Part shown: one piece after another, positions 1-5,511 of the stretch | Position numbering within the stretch: the first letter of the stretch is position 1 | Layout: each line of letters starts with the position of its first letter | DNA from: an uncultured Magnetococcales bacterium | GTDB taxonomy: Bacteria > Pseudomonadota > Magnetococcia > Magnetococcales > Magnetaquicoccaceae | Length of the DNA: 8,075 bases | Assembly (NCBI GenBank): GCA_903913345.1 | Contig: CAIWLA010000059.1 | Coordinates: 1-8,075, forward strand | Direction of reading: 5' to 3' | The notes under the pieces: model-generated | Databases searched by the model: none | Told to the model about the DNA's origin: nothing | What the model saw: the letters and a program-made list of their open reading frames with translations, nothing else | Program-made: the position numbers and the translations under genes

Positions 1-1478
1 CTCACATTACCCACCGAAACCGGCCGGTTGAAACGAACAACGGGATTGACATCAAAACGTTGGGTGATGTCTCCGGCCAATTGGTAAAAATTGTCCATCC
101 GTGCTTCACTGTCCAAACGCCAACGCCCTGATTGCGCATCCAACCGTTTTCCCGATAACGGATTGGTCTCGAGGAGACGACTGTCGGTCAGAGTGACAAA
201 CGGCAGATTTTGCACGGTCCGATCGTCCGTGGTCTGTTCCAGATCCTGATACCATTGGACACCGGACTGAATATTGGCATAGCCCTGATCCTGCGCCCAC
301 ATCCGGTTCATGGTGACGGAAGATTCCATCCGTCGGCTATGGGGATCGACCAACCTTTGCTCGAAATCATTGATAAAATCCCGCGAACGGCTCCCTTCCA
401 GGTGGCCCTTCATCTTCCACTGATCCAGGTTCTGTTCGTGGTTGAATACCAGCAGACCCCGATATTCCTCGTTGACCGTATCATAAATACCGCTGGTATC
501 CAACGTTCCTTTGTAATCCTTGTCCAGGTAGCGATACTGCACGTTGGTCATCAGACCGCGTCGGGAGATCTCACGCAGGGCCACCGTGGCATCCTCATCG
601 GGGGCTATATTCCAATAATAGGGAATCTCCGCTTCAAAACCATTGCGACCGGTGCGGAAATAGGGGGGCAAAAACCCGCTTTCCCGTTTGGGCAGGAGGG
701 GCTGCCGCCACCAGGGAAAGGCAAAGACCGGCACATCGCCCGCATAAAGACGCACATTCTGGGCCGTGATACGATTGCTCTCCCGATCGACTTCCACCTC
801 CTTCGAGGTGAGGTGCCAGGGTGGCGGAGTGCATTCGCAGTTGGTAAAAGAGACATCCTTCAGAAAGAAAAAGTCTCTTCCCCCTTCTGCGCCCTGTCCA
901 CTGGTCTCACGCCGGAAATCAGCGGTCCCGGCGGCGATCAATCCTCCAGGGCCATGCAGCTTGATATCCACCTTTTGAAAGGTTCCAGTCTGTTCTCCCA
1001 TATCAAACACAACCCGTTCGCCATCAAACAGATCCCCTTTTCGGACCAGATGGACATGGCCAGAGGCCTCCACCTGGTTGGTCGCAGAGCGAAACTGGGC
1101 CTGATCCGCCCGCAATTCCAACAGGCCGGTCTGCACAATATGCACATTGCCCGTGGCCGTTATGATCCGGTTTGCCTGATCGATATCCAGCTTGTCGGCG
1201 TCGATATCAACCGGCCTGTTCTTTCCCGGCGCGCTGGATCCCTTTTGAATCGCTGGGATCTCATCGGATCCGACTGGATGGATGGTGCCCGGTTGCGCCC
1301 CATCGGTTGGCAGGGCCTCCGCCGCCGGAAGATCCCTCAGCGCACCAGAGAGAATCAGACTCAACGTGGCCAGCAGACGGACGGAACCGCCGCGCGCAAT
1401 CCGGCGCGCACCGGTTCGAAACGAGATCGATTTCGGCAGATGGCATTGAAGATTCGATCGCTTTTGATAATCACTCAT
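1..1478 (-). CDS. lptD: LPS-assembly outer-membrane protein LptD (N-terminal part; C-terminus beyond window)
   Basis: LptD forms, with the lipoprotein LptE, the outer-membrane translocon that inserts LPS into the outer leaflet. The reverse strand is open from the start to the window edge (492 complete codons, no stop); the family is usually about 700-800 residues, so much of the barrel is missing. Residues 33-47 are a hydrophobic signal core, with a plausible cleavage after AEA (53-55). Residues ~89-185 resemble the OstA/LptA jellyroll (DIDADKLDID, ATGNVHI, VEASGHVHL). The barrel begins with the family hallmark PYYWNIAPDEDAT at 286-298, after FPWW (254-257) and SGFLPPYF (267-274). A CxC pair (Cys214, Cys216) lies just before PPPW. 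I chose the ATG at 1478 because GGAAG stands 5 bases upstream; in-frame ATGs at 1490 and 1559 are alternatives without a clear ribosome site. It lies 149 bases downstream of the heptose enzyme gene, same strand. Family assignment is firm; the start is less certain. Confidence 0.93.
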   Translation of the reverse strand, partial: MSDYQKRSNLQCHLPKSISFRTGARRIARGGSVRLLATLSLILSGALRDLPAAEALPTDGAQPGTIHPVGSDEIPAIQKGSSAPGKNRPVDIDADKLDIDQANRIITATGNVHIVQTGLLELRADQAQFRSATNQVEASGHVHLVRKGDLFDGERVVFDMGEQTGTFQKVDIKLHGPGGLIAAGTADFRRETSGQGAEGGRDFFFLKDVSFTNCECTPPPWHLTSKEVEVDRESNRITAQNVRLYAGDVPVFAFPWWRQPLLPKRESGFLPPYFRTGRNGFEAEIPYYWNIAPDEDATVALREISRRGLMTNVQYRYLDKDYKGTLDTSGIYDTVNEEYRGLLVFNHEQNLDQWKMKGHLEGSRSRDFINDFEQRLVDPHSRRMESSVTMNRMWAQDQGYANIQSGVQWYQDLEQTTDDRTVQNLPFVTLTDSRLLETNPLSGKRLDAQSGRWRLDSEARMDNFYQLAGDITQRFDVNPVVRFNRPVSVGNV

Positions 1479-1627
1479 AACCGCTTCCATGCACGGATTA
1501 TTGATTGTTCGAGGATGGCAAACCAGGGGACCGGACAGCCAAAAATGCCCCCTATCCATCCAACTCCAGACCGGTTTTCTACCCTAACATAATGCTCGCT
1601 GGGACACCATAATCTTCTCGCATCCGG
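1479..1627. other. Intergenic gap between heptose enzyme gene and lptD
   Basis: This 149-base stretch separates two genes on the minus strand. I see no RNA gene, no strong terminator hairpin with a T-run, and no convincing -35/-10 pair. The lptD frame remains open upstream to an ATG at 1559, so part of the gap could be coding if that start were used, but the added residues do not look like a signal peptide. Whether lptD has its own promoter here or is read through from the upstream gene cannot be decided by eye. Confidence 0.5.
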
Positions 1628-2839
1628 TCAGAGAATTAAGCCAGGTCGGTCATGGATCACCTCTTGCAGAAAGAGATCCAGTCGGCCACCGGGAAACAGG
1701 TGTCCGGTGATACCCGCACGCTGTGCGGCCTCCAGGTCGGAGGCCTTGTCCCCAATCAGCAGGCTGCGCCCCCGATCCACATCCCATTCGGACATGGCCT
1801 GTTCCAACAGGCCGGGATGGGGTTTTCGGCAGCGACATGACTGGGGAGCCATGCCCGCACTGGGATGATGCGGGCAGTAATAAACGGCATCCATATGGGC
1901 ACCCCTGGTCGCCAGTTCGTCCGCCATCCAGGCCGTCAGTGCCCAAAACTGGGCATCGTCATAAAGACCACGGGCAATGCCGGACTGGTTGGTCACGATG
2001 ATGACGAGATGGCCGTGCTCATTGCACCACCGAATGGCCTGGATGGCACCCGATATCCACTCAAACTGATCGGGCGTATGGATATAGCCATGATCCACGT
2101 TGATCACCCCATCCCGATCAAAAAAGAGGGCCGGTCGGCGGTGCCAGGAGAGCAACGCCCGATCGGCCCGATGATAATCGTCCGGGATGCCAATATCGAT
2201 AAAATAGCCCCCGTACTGCTTGCCAAACAGTCTGCCCTCGGTCGCCAGGAGGGGAAAAAGGTCTCGTTCCAGAGAAGAAAAACCGTCCGGTATCCGATCC
2301 ACCAATGGACGATCCAGCCAACAGAGACCGGCATGGATCAACCCAGGGTGCGGATGGGCATCTTTTTCCAAAAACCGTACAATGCGCGCGCCATTCGTTT
2401 CGACCCGTCCATAGCGTGAGGCATCGGAGACCGGGTGCAACGCGAGGGTGGCCAGTGCATCAGCGGAAATCCCGGAAGGCAAAGGCAGATCCAGATAATT
2501 GATGTCAAACAGGGAATCCCCATTCAGCAGAAAAAAGTGGTCCGCCAATTCGGGAGCGAGAAAACGCAACGCGCCCCCTGTGCCGAGTGGGGTCGATTCG
2601 ATGAATGAACGGATACGCACCTTGCCCTCTCCCCTTCCGCGGAAATGGTCGGCAATCTGCTCGCCCAAATAGCCACAGGAGAGGATAATATCGTCAATGC
2701 CATGCCGGGACAGATTCCAGACCAGATGATCCAGAAAAGGCCGTCCGCCAATGGGCAGCAGAGGCTTGGGGATCTGCCTGGTCAATGGACCGAGCCGGGT
2801 ACCCCGTCCACCAGCCAGGATGACTGCTTGCTTTGTCAT
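1628..2839 (-). CDS. gmhB: Bifunctional sugar-phosphate nucleotidyltransferase / D-glycero-D-manno-heptose-1,7-bisphosphate phosphatase (HddC-like + GmhB fusion)
   Basis: A 403-residue cytoplasmic protein with two complete enzyme domains. Residues 4-228 are a nucleotidyltransferase of the HddC/RfbA-like fold: GGRGTRLGPLT (10-20), PKPLLPIGG (24-32), TPLGTGGAL (83-91), LLNGDS (104-109, metal/nucleotide Asp108) and GYFIDIGIPDDY (211-222). Residues 236-385 are a HAD phosphatase of the GmhB type: DRDG (241-244), TNQSG (283-287), a zinc-site pattern CPH (322-324) with CRC (335-337), then RKPHPG and IGDKASD (362-368). GmhB removes the C7 phosphate of heptose-1,7-bisphosphate; an attached nucleotidyltransferase would then activate heptose-1-phosphate, so the fusion joins two consecutive steps of LPS-heptose synthesis. 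The nucleotide (GDP, ADP or CDP) and sugar are inference. I set the start at 2839 because the domain begins MTKQAVILAGG; an upstream ATG at 2896 adds 19 residues unlike the family and overlaps a possible promoter. No strong ribosome site is visible. Confidence 0.9.
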   Translation of the reverse strand: MTKQAVILAGGRGTRLGPLTRQIPKPLLPIGGRPFLDHLVWNLSRHGIDDIILSCGYLGEQIADHFRGRGEGKVRIRSFIESTPLGTGGALRFLAPELADHFFLLNGDSLFDINYLDLPLPSGISADALATLALHPVSDASRYGRVETNGARIVRFLEKDAHPHPGLIHAGLCWLDRPLVDRIPDGFSSLERDLFPLLATEGRLFGKQYGGYFIDIGIPDDYHRADRALLSWHRRPALFFDRDGVINVDHGYIHTPDQFEWISGAIQAIRWCNEHGHLVIIVTNQSGIARGLYDDAQFWALTAWMADELATRGAHMDAVYYCPHHPSAGMAPQSCRCRKPHPGLLEQAMSEWDVDRGRSLLIGDKASDLEAAQRAGITGHLFPGGRLDLFLQEVIHDRPGLIL

Positions 2840-2894
2840 GATAAATGTCTTGCCATTTCGTTCGCGCCTGTTCAGGAAAAAAACCGCCATGCCC

Positions 2895-2924
2895 ATGATG
2901 GCCGATACATGGGATGGTCGTCAA
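2895..2924 (-). promoter_or_regulatory. Possible sigma70-type promoter for the heptose enzyme gene
   Basis: Reading the minus strand, TTGACG (2924-2919, 5 of 6 to the -35 consensus) is followed after 18 bases by CATCAT (2900-2895, 4 of 6 to the -10 consensus). It lies 56 bases before the chosen start at 2839, which would give a leader of about 50 bases. It falls within the divergent intergenic region where a promoter must exist. This is a visual match only, and such matches arise by chance. Confidence 0.3.
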
Positions 2925-2962
2925 TGCCGGCCTCGCGGATCGGGCCATCCACTGATCCGGCT

Positions 2963-2991
2963 TTGCATCGCTGCCCTTCTCTTTTTATCGT
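2963..2991 (+). promoter_or_regulatory. Weak candidate promoter for sco
   Basis: TTGCAT (2963-2968) and TATCGT (2986-2991) are separated by 17 bases and stand just upstream of the chosen sco start at 3014, giving a leader of roughly 15 bases. Both boxes are weak (3 of 6 and 4 of 6 to the sigma70 consensus). Support is mainly positional: sco begins divergently from the heptose gene and needs a promoter between 2840 and 3013. Confidence 0.2.
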
Positions 2992-3013
2992 CTTTGGGCT
3001 ACTCTTGCCCCCC

Positions 3014-3973
3014 ATGGAACCCATTCTATCCCATACGCGCCCCACGCAAACAAGAGGATGTCCGTGGTGGCTCTTGCTCCTGGCCCTCCTCTCGATCGGA
3101 TCTCTGCGGGCAGAGGAAAGGGCCAACCCGGCGGATCCCGACCAGATGCTCCGCCTGAGTCAGGCGGCCATTGGGCAATCCCTGCCCGATCTCACCTTTC
3201 AGAATCAACGGGGCGAACCCCGCTCCCTGGCCTCCTGGCGCGGCAAGCCCCTGCTGATCAGCCTGGCCTATACAAACTGCTACCATGCCTGCTCCATCAC
3301 CACCCACTCCCTGGCCACGGTCGTGGCCAAGGCCCAGACCCTCCTCGGAAAAGAGGCCTTTCATGTCATTACCATCGGCTTCGACACCCCGGTCGATACC
3401 CCCAAGGCCATGGATGATTTTGCCCGCCAACAAGGCGTGACCGATGAACAGTGGGATTTTTTAAGCGGCGATACCGAAACAGTCCAGGCGTTGATGCAGG
3501 CGGTGGGATTCACCTCTTTTCGAACCCCCAACGGATTCGATCATCTGACCCAGGTGACCATCGTGGATGCCAACGGGGTGATTGACCGGCAGGTGTACGG
3601 CGAAATAGTCCCAACCCCCCAACTGGTCGAGCCTCTCAAAGAACTGATCCTGGGGGTCACCCCCGCCAGCGAATCCCCCCTGGATCTCCTGACGCGCAAA
3701 GCGCGCCTCTTCTGCACCACCTATGATCCCAAAAAGGATGCCTACCGTTACGACTATGCCCTGTTGGCCGGCATGGGAGTCGGTGGTACGACCCTCCTGT
3801 TGGTCTTTCTTTTTTTTCTCCGTGGGAGACGACGAAAGAAGGGTATCGATCATCATTCTGGACAGGACGGGGGCTTTGCCCCCGACCCCACCGGTGGCTC
3901 TGCCCCTGGACCCCACCAGGGGGATAATCCCCCTGGACCCCTGATAAATCAAAAAGATAAACCCCGGTTTTAA
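3014..3973 (+). CDS. sco: SCO1/SenC-family copper/thiol protein with signal peptide and C-terminal membrane anchor
   Basis: SCO proteins are thioredoxin-fold proteins on the outer face of the inner membrane that deliver copper to, or keep reduced, the CuA-site cysteines of cytochrome oxidase. From the ATG at 3014 the product is 319 residues. Residues 17-30 form a signal core with a likely cleavage near SLRA/EE (30-35). The redox/copper motif is YTNCYHACS (87-94): CxxxC is kept, but Pro after the second Cys is Ser. The third ligand, His177, lies in GFDHLTQVTIVD. Residues 249-269 are a second hydrophobic segment followed by RGRRRKK, so the C-terminus should be cytoplasmic; a RLFCTTYDP motif (231-239) precedes it. 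Residues ~284-308 (Gly/Pro-rich) are encoded by palindromic repeats. The frame extends upstream to 2645, but that part is antisense to the heptose gene; 3014 gives a normal signal peptide, though without a visible ribosome site. No oxidase genes are in view. Its stop overlaps that of murE. Confidence 0.85.
   Translation: MEPILSHTRPTQTRGCPWWLLLLALLSIGSLRAEERANPADPDQMLRLSQAAIGQSLPDLTFQNQRGEPRSLASWRGKPLLISLAYTNCYHACSITTHSLATVVAKAQTLLGKEAFHVITIGFDTPVDTPKAMDDFARQQGVTDEQWDFLSGDTETVQALMQAVGFTSFRTPNGFDHLTQVTIVDANGVIDRQVYGEIVPTPQLVEPLKELILGVTPASESPLDLLTRKARLFCTTYDPKKDAYRYDYALLAGMGVGGTTLLLVFLFFLRGRRRKKGIDHHSGQDGGFAPDPTGGSAPGPHQGDNPPGPLINQKDKPRF
3868..3941. repeat. Cluster of three G/C-rich hairpin units inside the 3' end of sco
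   Basis: Three similar units of about 24-26 bases lie in tandem, with hairpin centres near 3876, 3900 and 3926. Unit 1 is a perfect inverted repeat (CGGGGGC, loop TTT, GCCCCCG; 3868-3884). Unit 2 has the shorter core GGC-TCT-GCC (3896-3904). Unit 3 is a perfect 10-bp stem with arm CCAGGGGGAT around a single A (3916-3936). Each is followed by ACCCC (GACCCC or TGGACCCC). This is the look of short dispersed palindromic repeats rather than of protein-driven sequence. It sits just before the convergent sco/murE stops, so the RNA hairpins could stabilise or end transcripts from either side. No T-run follows directly, so a classical intrinsic terminator is not shown. Confidence 0.75.
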
Positions 3974-5511
3974 TGACCGTGACCGCCAAACCCCATCGCG
4001 GCCAGATGGACACGGGCGATCTGCCGATCATCGAAAGGCTGGGAACCCTCGGCGGTCATCTGCACGGTCTCATGACCTTTGCCCGCAATCAGAACCGCAT
4101 CCCCCGGAGCAGCCGATGCCAACGCATGGGCAATGGCCTGGGCACGATCGGGAATCTCCGTGACCTGCCCGGATTCGGCCTGACAACCGGAGAGAATGGC
4201 CCGGCGAATCGCCTGGGGATCTTCCGAACGGGGATTGTCGTCTGTGACCAGGGTCAACTCCCCCAGACGGGCAGCAATCTGGCCCATGAGAAACCGCTTG
4301 CCCGTATCCCGTTCGCCACCGCATCCAAAAACCGTGATAATGCGGCCTGTGGTCAAGGCACGGGTGGAACACAACACCCGTTCCAGGGCGTCCGGGGTGT
4401 GGGCATAGTCCACCACCACCGCAAACGGCTGACCGGCCTGGATGGTCTCCATCCGACCGGGAGCCGGACGAAACTGTCGCAACCCATCCGCAATCACCGC
4501 ACCAGGAATACCCAACTGCCAACCAACGGCGGCCGCCGCCATGGCATTGGCCACATTGAAACGACCGGCCCCCGGCAGAGAGAGGGCCAGGAGACCATCC
4601 GGCGTGCGCAGACGAAAACAGGACGCCTGCCAGGAGAGTTCCACCGCCTCGGCACAAAACGAGGGGCTGGCAGAGGGCGACAGGGAGGCGTCATCCCCCT
4701 CAGGACAGGCCATGCGAAAGGTAAAAACCGGCATGATGCCCAGGCAACGGTCCGCCAACCGCTGCCCCCAGGGTTCCTCGATGCCAATGACCGCAGCGGC
4801 GGGCTTGTCCCGCAAAAACAACGCGGCCTTGCTGTCAAAATAGGCCTGTTCCGAACCGTGATAATCCAGATGATCCCGGGTCAGATGGGTGAAAACCGCC
4901 ACCCGCCAGTCAATACCCACCGTCCGGTATTGATCCAGGGCATGGGAAGAGACCTCCATGACCACCGAGGTGCAGCGATTGTCCGCCATGGCTCGCAAAT
5001 GGGTGTGCAGGGCAACCGGATCGGGGGTGGTCAGGGGGTTGGCCACCGAATGGCCGGGATGGCGAATGCCGGTCGTGCCGATCACCCCCACCCGTTCGCC
5101 GGGGTGCCGACTCAAAATGGCCTCCAGCATGGCCGCCGTACTGGTTTTGCCATTGGTGCCCGTGATGGCGATCAGGGTCATCTGGCGGGCCGGATGACCC
5201 TGAAAGGCAGCGGCCAACCGGGCCAGCGCGGCACGCGGTTCCGGGTGAGAGAGGGAAATGACCCCCGATGGCAAGGTCAACCGACCATCATGCAAAACCG
5301 CCACCGCCCCGGCCGCCACCGCAGCCGGGACAAAATGACCGCCTGATGTGCGCCCACCGGAGAGGGCGGCAAAGAGAAAACCGGGTGCCACCTGACGCGA
5401 ATCGGCCGTCAGTCCGGTGATCAGCCGATCCGGCCCCTGCATGACCAATCCCTCACAGTCGGCAACCAGTTCCCGGCAGGAACGGGGAGCAATGGATCCA
5501 GACGTGGTCAT
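3970..5511 (-). CDS. murE: UDP-N-acetylmuramoyl-L-alanyl-D-glutamate--2,6-diaminopimelate ligase (MurE)
   Basis: MurE adds the third peptide residue to UDP-MurNAc-L-Ala-D-Glu in the cytoplasm, using ATP. The 513-residue product has normal length and the three Mur-ligase domains: an N-terminal UDP-substrate domain (TADSRQVAPGFLFAAL, 35-50), the central ATPase with P-loop GTNGKTS (118-124), TTPDP (161-165), EVSSHALDQ (186-194), LTRDHLDYHG (210-219) and the probable carbamylated lysine in YFDSKAALF (Lys228), and the C-terminal ligase domain with VDYAHTPDALE (368-378), GCGGERDTGKR (396-406) and DNPRSEDP (425-432). DNPR is the known signature for meso-diaminopimelate rather than lysine, so the peptidoglycan is DAP-type. 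The ATG overlaps the ftsI stop as ATGA (5508-5511), pointing to translational coupling; no strong ribosome site of its own is visible. The 3' end overlaps the convergent sco stop by 4 bases. murF, the usual next gene, is absent. Confidence 0.97.
   Translation of the reverse strand: MTTSGSIAPRSCRELVADCEGLVMQGPDRLITGLTADSRQVAPGFLFAALSGGRTSGGHFVPAAVAAGAVAVLHDGRLTLPSGVISLSHPEPRAALARLAAAFQGHPARQMTLIAITGTNGKTSTAAMLEAILSRHPGERVGVIGTTGIRHPGHSVANPLTTPDPVALHTHLRAMADNRCTSVVMEVSSHALDQYRTVGIDWRVAVFTHLTRDHLDYHGSEQAYFDSKAALFLRDKPAAAVIGIEEPWGQRLADRCLGIMPVFTFRMACPEGDDASLSPSASPSFCAEAVELSWQASCFRLRTPDGLLALSLPGAGRFNVANAMAAAAVGWQLGIPGAVIADGLRQFRPAPGRMETIQAGQPFAVVVDYAHTPDALERVLCSTRALTTGRIITVFGCGGERDTGKRFLMGQIAARLGELTLVTDDNPRSEDPQAIRRAILSGCQAESGQVTEIPDRAQAIAHALASAAPGDAVLIAGKGHETVQMTAEGSQPFDDRQIARVHLAAMGFGGHGH

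Noticed and set aside
210..1592. Plus-strand open frame of 460 codons
   Set aside because: It lies wholly or largely opposite lptD, whose minus-strand translation has clear family motifs. The antisense product matches no family I recognise and follows from codon bias on the opposite strand.
2645..3013. Upstream extension of the sco frame
   Set aside because: Most of it is antisense to the heptose enzyme gene and carries no signal peptide or domain; the ATG at 3014 gives a normal secretory N-terminus.
3973..5346. Plus-strand open frame of 457 codons whose ATG overlaps the sco stop (TAATG)
   Set aside because: The overlap looks like coupling, but the frame is exactly antisense to murE, is very rich in Gly, Arg, His and Gln, and shows no domain. 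It is a shadow.
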